Below, one piece after another: positions 33,550-46,167 of a stretch of DNA of 64,000 nt. The stretch is from assembly GCA_010015655.1 (NCBI GenBank), contig ML976705.1:132717-196716 (forward strand), read 5' to 3'. The translations under genes were made by a program, and so were the position numbers. The notes below the pieces were generated by a model. It worked only from the letters and a program-made list of their open reading frames with translations, did not search any database and had not been told where the DNA came from. The stretch is from Bimuria novae-zelandiae CBS 107.79 (taxonomy: Eukaryota; Ascomycota; Dothideomycetes; Pleosporales; Didymosphaeriaceae). The first letter of the stretch is position 1. Each line of letters starts with the position of its first letter.

Positions 33550-36140
33550 GGTTTATTGTACACCTCTTAGAGAGAAAACTAGTAAGAAATTAATAATTAT
33601 AGAAATATTACCTTATAAGATTACAGGAATCTACAAGAAGGACCCTTAGACAGTAGGAATTATATAGATAAGGAATAGTAAGCTCTAGAAGAAGGGGTAA
33701 GAACCTCTATCTATACCTAAGAAGTATAATGATTTTGCAGAGCTATTTTATAAGCAAGACAGTAAAACACTCTTAAAATATTAGAAATAGGATTATAAGA
33801 TCTATCTATAGGATGGTGCGAAACTACGCCTTAAATAACTAAAACTATTATTATAAGACTAATAAGAAGAGTTAATAAAATAGTTAAACAAAACTTAAAT
33901 AGGAAGTTTATATAGCTAAGTAAAAGCCTAATAGCTTCTGCCATACTATTCGTGCTAAAGAAAGATAGATAACTCTAACTATATATAAACTTTTAATAGC
34001 TAAACGATAAAATAATAAAGAACTAATATGTCTTACTATTAATAATAAAGCTTATAGATTAACTCTAAGGAGCTAAGTAGTTTATAAAATTTAATATATA
34101 GGATAGGTTTTATTATATGCGTATAGCTAAAGGATACGCATAAATAACAGTATTTTATATATAATATAGTCTATTTAAATTTATAGTTATGACGATAGGA
34201 CTAATAAACGTCCTAGCCACGTTTGAGGCGGTAGTAAATAACGCATTATATAAATACTTAGACGTATTCTACACGATATATCCGGATAATATCTTAATAT
34301 ATTTAGGAGGCACGCTCGAGGAGCATATATAGCACGTATAAAAAGTGCTAGCTAAGATAACGAAATACAGACTACTCCTTTACCTAAATAAGTATAAATT
34401 CTATATAATAAAAACAGAATATCTTAGATTTATAATCTTAAGAAAACGTGTTGAAATAGACCTAACGAAGGTGTCTATAGTATAAGAATAATTATAATCT
34501 AAGTTAGTAAAGGACGTTTAAGCCTTCCTATGATTTGCTAATTTCTACTAAAAGTTTATTAAGGACTATTCTAAGGTTACGACACCCCTAATAGAGATTG
34601 CTAAAAAAGAAGTAGAATTTAAGTAAGAAACAAAATAATAAAGAAGCTTAAGAAGCTCTTTCTCTTAGTACCCCTCTTATAAATATATAACCTAGAGAAA
34701 CCTATAAAGGTTAAAACAAATGCATTAGTCTACGCACTAGGAGCGATCCTCTTATAGTAGTGTAAGAATAGAAAATAGAGACTAGTGTTTTACTAATTTA
34801 AGAAGTTCTTGGGAGTAGAACTTAATTACGACGTTTATAATAAAGAACTACTAAGAATAGTAGATACCTTTAAATAATAAGAAGCCTAGCTCACGGGAGC
34901 ACGCTTTAATATAAAAGTATAAGTAGACTACTAAAATTTTACTAGCTTTATATTAACTAATAAGCTTAACAGGCGATAAATATAATAAGTAGAATTTTTA
35001 GTAAATTTTAACTTTCCTATATATTTTTAACATAAAACGCTTAATAGTGCAGCGAACACTTTAACTAAGAAACTCGATCTTACGAACAATAAATCTAATC
35101 TATATAAAACAGTGCTACGTGTAAGAAGTAATAATATAATTAAATATAATAAGCTAAAAATTAAGGCCCACGCAGCCAGCCTACGGTATATAAAACTAAA
35201 AGCATATAATTTTTAGGACTATAGCTAACTCACAATAGAACAGCGCGAGGAATACAACCTGTTTTAGAATAGGGTTAACAAAACACGACTAGATTAGAAA
35301 AATAGAGTTATTATAAAACCAGGATATTAAGAAACCCCAATTAGAAGGCTACACGAGCTTAGAGAATTAGAATACCTTGGTATTAAAGAATCAACGCGTT
35401 AAATTACAAATAAATATCTTATTCCTAAACTTAAATAGATAGTAACTAAGGTTATAAGCAACTGTTTGGCATGCTATAAGAATAAGCTAAAGAAATATAA
35501 ACCTTATAGACTATTATAACTACTATAAGTAGCGAAAGAACCTTATTAAAGTGTAATAATAGACTTTATAGTGAAGCTCCTAAGATTACTATATCTAAGG
35601 ACAAAGTAAATATGTAATACTATTATAGTAATAGTGGACTATCTAATTAAGGTAGCTAGATTTAGACCTATAGAAGAATTTATAATAGTAGAAGAACTAG
35701 CTAATAAGGTAGTAAACGTAGTATTTATAGAACACAGACTACTAAAACAAATTATTATTAATAGAGATAAGTTCTTTACGTCTAAATACTAAAATACCTT
35801 TATAATAGCTCTAGGTCTTAATAGAAAGCTCTTCACAAGTTTCTATCCCTAGACTAATAGATAAATAGAACGTACGAATTAAACCTTAAAATAGTACCTA
35901 TAATCCTACGTTAATAAATAATAAGATAATTAGGTAAAGTTACTATTAATAGCCTAGCTAGCATATAACAGCGCAAGGTCAGGAACGACACGGTACTCCC
36001 TATACTACGCTAACTACAGATATAGGATAATTATTTACTAAGATCTAAGAGATAAAGAAAGTATTTCTATAAAGGCCTAAAATAAGACTTAAAAGATAAA
36101 GGAACTCTATAAAGTCCTATAAAAATAAATTAATTAAAAG

Positions 36141-36313
36141 TGTTGGAATGGCGACAGGCCGATTTCCCATTCGGGTTAGCCTGGCTGACTCAGCTGACTT
36201 GGCTATGGCGAGGTTCATATAACCCCGCACGCAGCTGGGTCTACAGAAAAAGAAAAATAAGACTTTTACTAACTATTCAAACCGTGTACATGTACATGAA
36301 TATCCTGCCAACA
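36141..36313 (+). repeat. 5' LTR of Copia-2
   Basis: 173 bp; compared with its partner at 43735 it keeps G and C at most CpA/TpG sites (for example GGCGACAGGCC against AGCAACAGGCT). Confidence 0.9.
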
Positions 36314-39033
36314 CTGATCAATGGTTGCTACAGGTAACCACAGAATAGCAAGGTAGATGAGACAGTTCCTTTTAACCTATAACCATCCCAAGGGGAGCGC
36401 TGTAAGATTAAAACTATGCTAAGAAGATCTGTATCCGCATCTAAGAGAGCGTGCGTATTTTCTAGCTATATATATTTAAGGGAAGTGTATCTAGTGCGTT
36501 AGTAATATATTTTATTAAACCTAAACCTTCTCCTTCCTTATAGACTATTACTACCTACGAACTAATCCCTTACAGACCTCTTTACTAAGCTAGTCTAAAC
36601 CCAAACCCCACGATAGCAACCGTTGAACAAAACTAATATATAAATATACTAGTAAAAAAGTTAATAAGAGGCTGCAATATTAATATTAACCTTATATAAA
36701 TTAACTTATAGTAGTAGGATGTTCTAGTTATAGAGCAATCTAAGAAAGCGCACCTTATAATATATATAAAAAAGATTTTTAAGAACTATAGTAAAGAGCG
36801 CATATAAGATAAGGAATTCTTAGACACTTTCTAACAGTAGTTTAAAGGATAGATAAAGGAGATATTTAGCTTTATTTATTTTACCTACCTCTAGGAACTA
36901 AAGCGCCTTATAAAGAACTACGGTATTAATACTAGGCTACCTAATAATAATATACCTAGCCAAATAGTCGCGTTATTAAACCTTAGTCCTAGCAAGCTAC
37001 TAGACTACGATATAATATATCTCTTAAAAATATTAATAAAACCGTAGTTATAGGCGTACCCTTAATATATAGCTATATAGCGCGCGAACCCCTCCGTAGT
37101 ATAGGATAATAAATAGTCTATTTAACTATAAAAATTAGATAACGCTATTATATCTGTGGAATAGTAATAGTTATAGTAGATTAAGCTTAAAAAGCCTCTA
37201 ACTTAATACCGCTAAAGCACTATAAGAAGCATAAATACCCTCTACTTAGTAAATAATAGCTTAATCTTACCCCCTTAATAGCTCTTAATAAATAATCCCT
37301 TAAACACTAACAAATACACGAGGCTACCTCTAGACAAGATTCCTAATAAAAATTTTAACCTTTAGATAATCACAGACTTCTCTAAGATCTACGACATAGA
37401 CAAAAAGTATATAAGGAAGCTATATAACCTCCTTAATAATTATATAAGGTTATTCTTTAGTATCTGCAAAAGTGCCAAGATTAGTAAAGGGCAGTTTTAT
37501 ACTATTTTCCTTTAAATTTTAATAAGAGAGGCTAAGTTATACTATATTAACTACTTTAAAAACAAGATTTACTTTATATTAGTATACTGCAAGATAAAGA
37601 ACTATTTTAACTACAATATAAATATAATTTAATACTACACTAATTAGTTAATAACGTCTTATATAGGACTTAAGTTAATAATAAAGAATATTAATAAGAG
37701 TGCAATATAAGTCTTTAAGGTAATATTTATAAAACTTTAGCTATGCTAACGCGCGCTTAGACTACTATATCTAAGTAAGGAACTCTTATAAATATAGGTA
37801 AGAGGAGCATATAGCAGCGTGCAAGAATTCGAGTATACTCTATAAAAACTATCTACTAATTACAAGATATTCTTTAGCGAGCTATAATCTTCGCTCGCGC
37901 TTTACTTAGTGCGTACAACAAGCATCCGTGGGGACATACACATGCAAGGCTACCATAATCACGAGCACGCTAACAATAACACCTCTAACGCGCACTACAC
38001 GGATTAATAATACGGTAGAGGCCACTAAGGCCGTGGGCGCGGCTATGGCCGAGGAGCATATAGAGGATCCAACCGAGGGGGATTTAGAGGAGGATCTAGA
38101 GGAGGATTAAGAGGCGACAGATACAGACAAAGTAATAATAAAAAGCTGTGTATTGTCTGCGGCAAAAAAGGCTATTAGTTAACAAACTATAGCTTTAAGG
38201 AACAAAAGACTACTTAATTATTATATATTATAAAATATCCTAACGCGATACTAGGGGATTACGCTATATATATAGCTAAGAGTAAAGGTAACAAGCTTAA
38301 TAGCTAGTAATTTAAGGATAAGGATAACAAGACAAAAGATAATTAAATATAATTTACTAATAACTATCTTATAGATGCTGCATTTATCTATCAGCTTACT
38401 AGTAAAGATATTTATAAAGGTACGACTAAGGTGTAACCTGCAGATTAATTTACTATTAAGGATTAATATATAGTAGATGTATTCTAAGGTATTATGCCAG
38501 ACTTAGGAGCGTTAGAAATATTAATAGCTAGGAAACGCTAATATATTGTATTATAGTAAGATAACTTCTTAGTTAAAATAGACACGTTCGCGACTAGCTA
38601 AGCAGAGATTTAATTTAGCCTAAGTAAAAAGTTAATATTGCTTAGAATAATTACTATAAAGATAGATATTAGACTAGTTATATTTTACGTTATAGATATT
38701 TTTACACCTTTCCTCCTCTGCTTAAAGGATATAGACGACTTAGGTGTCTACTTTAATAATACCGCTAACGAGCTTATTAAACGTCTTCTAAATAGAGAGA
38801 AGAGAGTCTTAGTAATACGTAAATAAGGCTACGCTTAGTTCTATCCCTAGGATATTAAGAATATAATTACTAACCTTATAGACGTAGAAATATAATAATT
38901 ACATTAATAATTTAATTACCTAGCTATAGAGCAACTATTTAAGCTTTTTACTAAAATAGAATATTATAATATTAATCTTAGAGTATTAATAATAATTTTA
39001 AAATTATGTTATTACTGCTAAATATATAGATTA

Positions 39034-40887
39034 ACGTACTTCACAAGCGAGTGTCCGATACAAGCGAGTGTCCGAAAACGCCAAGACCCCACCAAAATCT
39101 ATACTCTACACAATAGTACAGAACGCGCATATATATTTATAAGAAATTGTAGTAGGCTAATCTACTTAGAATCTACTTCTACTTCTTCTTTACACGTGCG
39201 CGAATTATGCCCAGCTTTACCGCAGCGTCTACAGCGCCGTTAAGTGAATTTACCTCTATTAGCGCGCACTATCTTCTTTGCCTTCTTCTTATTACTACGC
39301 GCCTTAAAGTCCTTTAAAGTAGCTAGCTGCTAGCCCTCTTTAGCTATAAGAACTCCTTCTTGCTATAGTTACTTTCTTTTATGTAATTTCTATCGTGTGG
39401 CGGCCTTATTAGTAGCTTATAGCTTAGTAATCTACTTTTACGCTAACACTAGCTTGTGCGCTACTACTATTGCGCCTTTTACTACCTTTTTAAAGGCCTT
39501 AACTATGCTTATTAGGGAACTATTTAGGTGCCTCTAAATCCTCTCCTTTACCAGCGTTGATTATGCCCTAAATTCTAGGGTGTTGCTAGGCGTCTGCGAC
39601 TGCTATATACTATCGTGTATAGTATAAGGCGAAGGCGTACGCAGACGGACGTTAAGCTTTAATATTACTACTTTTAGGTTAAGGGGAACGAGGCTAGCGC
39701 CTTAAAAGCCTCCTTTAATATTACTTTAAGTAATTATAGCCTTAAAAGCAGTAATAAAGCAAGGTAGGAACTTAATTTTAGTAATATACGTGATGTGGTT
39801 GCGTATTAGATCCTTGGCTTGGCGCCTATACGCCTTCTTCAGCGGTGAGAAACACCCCACATCTAGTGGCTGCAGGAGGTGCGACGAATGTAGAGGCATA
39901 TAGAGAGTAATAATCTTATTATCTTTATAGTATTGCTGGAATTCGAGCGAGTTATAGCTCTCGTGGCCGTTAATAATAAGTAGCTAATAGCTACTAATAG
40001 TACGCCCTTTTATATGCGCGTTAAAGTGCTTTAGCCACTATAGACTAAGCTTATTTGTTATCTAGCCGTTCTTAGAGACTGTAATAACCTAATTATAAGG
40101 TAGATCCTTCTCTTTATACCAGATAGAGAGGTGGTGCTTGCCCTAAAAGATAAGGAAGGGTGGAATCGCCCAGCCCATCGCATTAACGCCTTAGATAGCT
40201 AAAGTCTACTACTAGTTATCTTGCTATACGCTCTTTAGCCTACCTTATTGCTTAGAGCCTGTAATAACTGCTCCTGTTAATATTATGCCCATTATAAAGC
40301 CAGTCTCGTCGAAATTATAGGTATCCTCGTCTAGGATACTATACTTGGCTTTGGTATTCTCTACAAGCCGGAACCAGCCTTGTATAACCTTAGGATCCTC
40401 ACAGAGAACTCTCTTATAGTTGTACTTTCGATTAAACTTAACTTAGAGCTCTAGCTAGCGCTTTATAAAGTTTGCAGCCTAGTGCTAGCTAACAGGCTTA
40501 TGGCGCTGCTTAGCTAACAAAGAATTAGCTATATCTTTAATAGCAGCAAGCTAGGGAGGGAATCCTCGCGCGTCTAGGTTAAGTATATAGTAAATAATTA
40601 CCTGCTCCTCTGTCGCTAGAAGATTTATAGAGTTAGGCGTATAATTAGGTTAAAAGGTTACTCTAGCGCGTCTTCGCCTTATTACTTTTTCTAAAGCGCT
40701 ATAGATTACTATAGCGCGCGGAATTAAAAGTGTCGTGTCTTATTTAATAGCCTAAAGCGTAAGCTATAATCGAGCTTCTTTTAACTCTAGTAGCTAATTA
40801 GGTGGTCAAGATATCGCGTTATAATATAGGTGCTAATACGTTTTGGTGGGGTCTTGGCGTTTTCGGACACTCGCTTGTGAAGTACGT
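39034..40887 (-). mobile_element. Pogo-D: full-length Fot1/pogo-type transposon, same family as pogo-B
   Basis: 1854 bp, TA on both sides (39032-39033 and 40888-40889), inserted in Copia-2 in reverse orientation to pogo-B. The left TIR has the doubled ACAAGCGAGTGTCCG motif. The right TIR has only one copy, a 17 bp loss that accounts exactly for the length difference from pogo-B (1871 bp). Confidence 0.92.
39162..40814 (-). pseudogene. Pogo-D transposase, RIP-inactivated
   Basis: 1653 bp, 551 codons, the same length as the pogo-B copy and without indels. The start codon is now ATA (40812-40814) where pogo-B has ATG, and codon 3 is TGA. The three catalytic regions and the C-terminal Cys/His knuckle can be read as in pogo-B with a different set of TAG/TAA codons; for example the first catalytic region here reads NFDETGF, intact where pogo-B has NFDKTSF. 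The two copies were therefore mutated independently. Confidence 0.88.
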
Positions 40888-43734
40888 TAGCACTAAAACG
40901 GTTTAAGTTTACCTTAAAGAATAATTATAAGTTTAACTATAAGATCTTTATAGATATCTTTTATCTATAAGGATAGCTAGTTCTACACGTGGTAGACTCC
41001 GCGACGAATTTCCACGGTGCTTGTTACTTACTATTAATAGAGGCTAAGCATACCTAGGAAGCGCTCTAGATACTATAGATTAATACCTATCTTAGACCTT
41101 TAGATATTATCACACACAACGCCAGCACAAACTTTAATTCTATAGAGTTTCGTAATAATACCAAAATAATAGGTATTTAATACAAGTAGGTGCTAGTTAA
41201 AGTGCACTAGGCTATTAAGAAAGTAAAATAATTACACGTAATGCTACGCTACGCGTTTAATATAATATATACTAAAATTAAAAGCTTTATAAGTAAAGAG
41301 ACTATACTCTAAATAGCTATTAAGTCTTTTAATAATATAGTAGGACCTAATAGTTTAGTTTTAACCCTTCTTGTCTTTAGTGCGTATCCACGTATAACCT
41401 ATAAATTACCGCTATTAAGTACTACACTCGCACGTGGGGCTACTATTAAGAAGGCAATAAGGGTACTACGTAAGGCATCTACAACGCGGCAAGTCCGGGA
41501 CACTCTAAACACGCGAAACAGGCCATCTATAGACAATGTACTATCCCTTCCGCTCTAAAGTGAGGTGCTCGTCTATAAGGAGAATAAGAAGTAGGATAGT
41601 CTATATAAAATTCTAAGTATTAATAATCTAAATATAATTATTAATACTATTAATAGCCTATAAACCTTTAGGGTTACGCACGTTAAGCTATATAAGTAAA
41701 ATAATATAGTAACTAAGCTAAAATAGCTATAGCTTAGTTAATATAATTTACCACCGCCTATTATACTAATTTTAGAGGAATAACCACGCCGCGGACGTCC
41801 ACGCAGTTTTAAGAACAAGCCTAAGGATATATACAAGGACTATAGGCTAGGAAAGGCGTATACGACTACCTTTATTACTAGGAAAAAGGAAGTAGACTTA
41901 GAACTTATAACTAAGCTAAGATAAAAGGGCAAGATTACATCTCTAGGACTCTTATTTAAGAAGTCTAATACTAAGGAAATTAATAACCTACTTATTTAAG
42001 GCGTATTTAAGCTTATCTAGTTTAATCTTAAAAAATACTATAGAATTTATATATTTAAGTCCCTTATTGTCTATGAGATTAAGGGGAAAATAACAAATAA
42101 GCTATATAAAAAATCCTATATAGTTATTTAAAGCTATAGCGATAAAAGTAAAGAATATATTCTTATATAGTTACCTACAATCTAGCAAGTAAGCTAATAA
42201 CTTATTATTACTATAGTAGCGTGCATAATTACTAACACTAATATAACGCTAAACCTACAAGATATTACTTAGGTATATACGTAGTTAGAAACGCTATTAT
42301 AATAAGTAATCCTTATATACCTACTAAAAGAGTTGCGGGATAGATATCCCCCTAATACGTTAATATTAATAATCTATCTGCTCTATAGTTTAGCTAAAAT
42401 AGGTGTCTATTAGTATGTAACGTACTAAGCGCACTATAAGAATAGGCTTAAAATATCCTTTTTAGCGTATAATTCTTATCTCTTAATTATAAATAGGTTA
42501 AAGGATAAATTTAGGCTGCTTAGGATATAAATAGATAATACTTTCTTTATAGGAACCCTAACGTTTGTTAGTAAAAAAGAAAAGGAGATCTAGAATATAA
42601 ATTTCCTTATTAAACTAATTATAACCCTAATAATTAAGAACCTTCTTAAATTTAATAGTTACACGATTACTATAGTAGGAAAGATAAATAGATTAGGGTG
42701 TCTTAAGTTAACCTAAAAAGGATAAGATATAAAGCTTGCCCTTATTAACCTAGTAGACCTAGAACGCGCTTAGAAATACGTGGAATAACGTGCGTGCGGA
42801 GTATATATCGCTTCTATTTACTAACCTAAGGCTTTATTTAATCTATTAGTAGCTGCACAAGCACAGAAGCCTAATAAAAAAATATTAGGAAGCTAAGTAA
42901 GTAGCTATAATAGTAGATTAATAACTAGTAAAGGGGATTATAAATAGTGCTACTTAACCTAATAGACGCGAAGCTAATAGCATTTACTAATAAATTATTT
43001 ACTAATAACTAAGACCTCTTATTATAGATAGGTTTCCTCACGACTATCGTTAACGAATAATTTATAGATAATAGCTTTAAAATCACGGGCAACGTGCTGC
43101 ACTACACGTTTATAAAGTGTAAGTAGGTAACCTATAGTGTCCTAGCCTCTAAGCTCTATAGTATAATAGCTAGCTTTAATATAGTAATATTACTTACTGT
43201 AACTTTTAGAATACTAATAACCTACCTAGGGCTATTGCCTATCCCTATAATTCTTTGCACTAACTCTAAGAGCCTGTATAAGTGCCTTATTAAGCTAGGG
43301 ACAATAGATAAGAAGTAACTTATAATTAACGTTATAGTAATTTACAAGGTATATAAGAATTAGGAGATTACAGAAATTAGGTAGATTAATAGGAAAGATA
43401 ACCCTGCTAACGTAATAATAAAAGCATTACTAAATAGTGTCCTTTAATAACTTATTAACACTAACCACCTCACGATTAGGATTAAAGGATTTATCAACCG
43501 TCCCATACGATCTACTAAGAAGCATATATATAAGTAGGCCACGCGCGAGCTGTGCAGAAATAAGGAACAACTATATATTCACGAGGCATATTAAACTGCA
43601 ACAGCCTTGCACTATTTTTGTACGGAGGCCTAACAGACTTATATAGCTATATTGCTTTAGCTCTATACTCTTTTTATTTAGTTTAATTTTTCCTTTTGCA
43701 CTGCGTATCTCCTTATAAAATAAAAGACTATAAG

Positions 43735-43907
43735 TGTTAGAATAGCAACAGGCTAATTTCCTATTTAGGTTAGCCTAGCTAACTTAGCTAACTTAACTAT
43801 AGCGAGGTTTATATAACCCCGTACGCAGCTGGGTCTACAGAAAAAGAAGAATAAGACTTTTACTAACTATTCGAACCGTGTACATGTACATGAATATCCT
43901 GCCAACA
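43735..43907 (+). repeat. 3' LTR of Copia-2
   Basis: 173 bp direct repeat of 36141-36313. The 5' two thirds carry many transitions, while the last 60 bp (from about 43845) are nearly identical to the partner. Confidence 0.9.
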
Positions 43908-44459
43908 AAAATGTTTTATAGTATCTAAAAACGCAAATACGCGAAGGATTAAGGGGCTAACCCTTAAAAGGAGGAATAAGATTTTCCTATTATAAAAAAA
44001 TCTAACAATAAAACGACCTAGCAGAAAACTAGATTACCTTTAAGTAGGCTTTTTTAAAATACAAGAAGTTAAAGGACCTGTTATAACTAAATTACTTTTA
44101 ATAAATGGTATAAAGGTTTATCCTACGTTTTATAAATTAATTTTAAATTGGCTCTACTAGACGCTCTAGTAAAGACCTAGTTCAATCTAGAAGATAATAA
44201 GTATAAGATTAAAAGAATTAAGGATCTAAAGATAGACTAAGGTTAGTCTAAATATTTAGTTAAGTAGAAAGGATACCTAGAGTAATACAATACTAAGAAA
44301 CTAAAAATAAAACCTTATAAACTATAGAAAATTAGTAATAGTTTATTATTAATAATATCCTTAGACAGAAAATTGTCAAGAAAGGAGGAAACATTAAAAA
44401 ATAAAAAAAGCTAAAATTAAATATCAAAGAATTAGCCTGTGACTAGCTTAAGTTAGCTA

Positions 44460-44960
44460 TTAAAGTATAAGTTATAATAGTTCGCGAATATTAATAGTTG
44501 TTATACTCTTCGGATCCTACTCCTCTTTCTATTACTATAAGAGCTCCATTGCATTAGCAATGCGGAGATTATGCTAAGCATAACTATGATTTTTTTCTTT
44601 AACCTTAGCAAGTTTACGATAAAGATAAGTAGTTATAAAGGCTAAGCAAGTAGACTTTTTAGTAATTAGAGCTTAATGCTCTTTAGTTATAAGTAAGTCT
44701 AAATAATTATTACGCATTTCCTTCTAAACACGCCCTTAATTATTTTTAGGAACTCATAGACTATATAGAGTATAAATAGAAATATAACTAGCACACTCCC
44801 TAAAGGTAGTATCTATAAAGCAACGTAGCTTTATTTTTTAATAGCACTTATAACTAGATATTATTTTAAGACCCTAAGATTCTACCTTATCCGTACGGGC
44901 ACGGCTGGTGGCAATAAATAAGTAAAAAGCTTTTAGTATAATTAGTAAGGTAAGGGAAAT
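44460..44960 (-). pseudogene. Antisense Zn2Cys6-like reading frame of Gypsy-0
   Basis: The minus-strand frame between pol and the 3' LTR shows, from 44852 to 44763, KIKLRCFIDTTFRECASYIS. If four TAT codons are read as mutated TGT, the spacing is CX2CX6CX8CX2CX6C, identical to the Gypsy-2 antisense frame (NIRCFVDTASGRCAGCIA). Upstream is a basic stretch ATSRARTDKVES. Downstream is a helix-rich tail (FITTYLYRKLAKVKEKNHSY, IANAMELL) where all stops are TAA/TAG. The similarity of about 11 in 18 residues to Gypsy-2 in the same position and orientation is the main evidence. Function unknown. Confidence 0.6.
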
Positions 44961-45541
44961 CTAAAAAAGGCTATAACTTATTTTAAAAAGGAAGGACACG
45001 CACCTTATAAAAACTAGAATTTATACGCTAATAGTATAGTAATATAATAAAATAAGGTATTAGAATAATAGCCTTAAGAGGGGGGATAGTATTACAATTA
45101 TAAACCTTATAGGAATAATAAAACTAGATGATTACGCTAAGAGAGTTATTATTAGCAAAATAACTACGCTAAAGGAATATATAGAAGCGTAAAATAGCTT
45201 AGATTAGTAATTACATAATAAAGTCCTATATAAGCGAGAAGTCCCGCATAAAGGTTAAGGCTATAGTAAGTCTTAGGGACTACCTCTAGAAGAAAGGTCT
45301 TAGCAGGACTATAATAATAATTTTAATAATAGTAAGAACTAAAATATATAGTATATAGTTTAATACTTTCTCTATACTTTTCCTACTCCTTATAATTAAC
45401 TTAACCTACTATAAGTATATTTCCTATAATAGATTAGTGAATCTCTTAGTTAGTTATTTTATAGTTTATTATAAAATTAGGTTATTCGCACACCTTAGTG
45501 TTGTTATTTAAAGCTTTTGACTACTGAATATATCTGCAAGG

Positions 45542-45860
45542 TGTGACGGCCTGGCCTGCCAGCAGGTCACATGACCTCGCGTACGAGGCGCAACTGCCTC
45601 ACGCCCTGGTGCGGCTGCTCGCGTATCCAGCGCAGCTACCGCAGATAGATAGTTATTCCGCTCCGACGGCCGCGCACAAAACCGCGCGGGCCCTGTGTAC
45701 CTACAGCCTCCTCATCTTAGTGTAGCGGAAATAGAGCCAACTTACCTCATCTACTCTTTCGATGCAGGAGCCCGCGCTCGTCCTCACACAAGGCATATTA
45801 CTCTAGACCTATCCTCCCCTAACCCGTATCAGGCTTAGGTAAGTAAACCCCCTTGTAACA
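45542..45860 (+). repeat. GC-normal LTR-like segment (probable solo LTR)
   Basis: 319 bp from TGTGACGGCCTGGCCTGCCA to CCCCTTGTAACA, with TG...CA ends and little RIP, embedded in strongly mutated DNA. The bounds resemble a Gypsy LTR, but the flanking pentamers (CAAGG and TATAG) do not match. It could be a solo LTR whose flanks changed, an LTR fragment, or the end of Gypsy-0. Confidence 0.5.
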
Positions 45861-46167
45861 TATAGACTGTAATATAAACGCGATTTATACTAAGAGGGGA
45901 TAATTTACGGAAAAGATTTATAGTTAATAAGGAAGTATATAAATAAATATTAGTACTTACTAATATTAGTAAGAGGCTTACTTAATTTTAGCTAAAAAGG
46001 TATAATACTACTAGGCTTTTTGTAAATTATAGATTAGATATAACTTTAATGATATAACCGCTAGTATAGCTTAATTATAATACTTTGAAAATATTAGCTA
46101 TAATAACTATCCGTAATATTATTAATATAAAAATAAAAAAAATAAAAAAAATTTCATATAAACGCTA
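45861..46167. other. AT-rich segment, nothing recognised
   Basis: Strongly AT-rich with no readable coding remnant. Ends in an A-rich run (AAAAATAAAAAAAATAAAAA near 46130) just left of the telomere-like tract. Confidence 0.4.

Larger units (their letters stand above)
36640..43440 (+). pseudogene. Copia-2 gag-pol relic (split by pogo-D)
   Basis: The gag C-terminus near 38015-38125 reads as an Arg/Gly-rich tail (RGSNRGGFRGGSRGGLRG). It is followed near 38147-38200 by a zinc knuckle start LCIVCGKKGY with the next positions mutated. Protease-like sequence lies near 38640-38820. Integrase core follows pogo-D (VVDSATNFHGACYLL near 40985-41030, then an Asp-containing ITHNASTNF near 41110). RNase H lies near 43060-43400 (KSLYKCLIKLGTIDKK, DNPANVIIKA). 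The overall order gag-PR-INT-RT-RH is that of Copia. Many TAA/TAG codons; not functional. Confidence 0.75.
36141..43907 (+). mobile_element. Copia-2: Ty1/Copia LTR retrotransposon, RIP-degraded, containing pogo-D
   Basis: Two 173 bp LTRs (36141-36313 and 43735-43907), TGTTGGAATGGCGACAGGCC...GAATATCCTGCCAACA, with flanks AAAAG and AAAAT, that is four matching bases and one difference. The interior order is gag (RGG-rich and zinc knuckle), protease, integrase, reverse transcriptase and RNase H, which is the Copia order. Pogo-D (39034-40887) sits between protease and integrase. The left LTR is much less mutated than the right LTR and the interior. Confidence 0.88.
33715..44400 (+). pseudogene. 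Gypsy-0 pol relic (split by Copia-2)
   Basis: A pre-RT region KYNDFAELFYKQDSKTLL lies near 33718. Reverse transcriptase reads FAVMTIGLTNALATFE-like near 34190-34230 and YPDNILIYL near 34280 (YxDD with the last Asp changed to Asn). RNase H follows near 34700-34900, an integrase zinc finger with ACYKNKLKKYK near 35470, and an integrase core to about 36060. After Copia-2 the frame continues with a post-integrase region (IQEVKGPVITKLLLINGIKV near 44060-44120) and a chromodomain-like LSRKDT stretch near 44265. Stops are TAA/TAG throughout. Not functional. Confidence 0.75.
33550..45541 (+). mobile_element. Gypsy-0: RIP-degraded Ty3/Gypsy element lacking its 5' part, interrupted by Copia-2
   Basis: Pol sequence resumes directly right of the Gypsy-1 LTR, runs to 36140, is interrupted by Copia-2 (36141-43907) and continues from 43908 in the same orientation. 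A polypurine tract AAGAGGGGGGAT (45075-45086) is followed by TATTAC at 45090, the likely start of the 3' LTR, whose far end I could not fix before the GC-rich segment at 45542. No 5' LTR or gag is recognisable left of Gypsy-1, so the left part is deleted or too mutated to read. Confidence 0.7.

Noticed and set aside
37928..38110. 60-codon frame MGTYTCKATI... in Copia-2
   Set aside because: It is out of phase with gag; the RGG-rich and zinc-knuckle reading in the other frame is the real remnant.
44535..44575. Small hairpin CATTGC-ATTA-GCAATG
   Set aside because: A 6 bp stem is within chance expectation for AT-rich DNA, and no function is suggested by its place in Gypsy-0.
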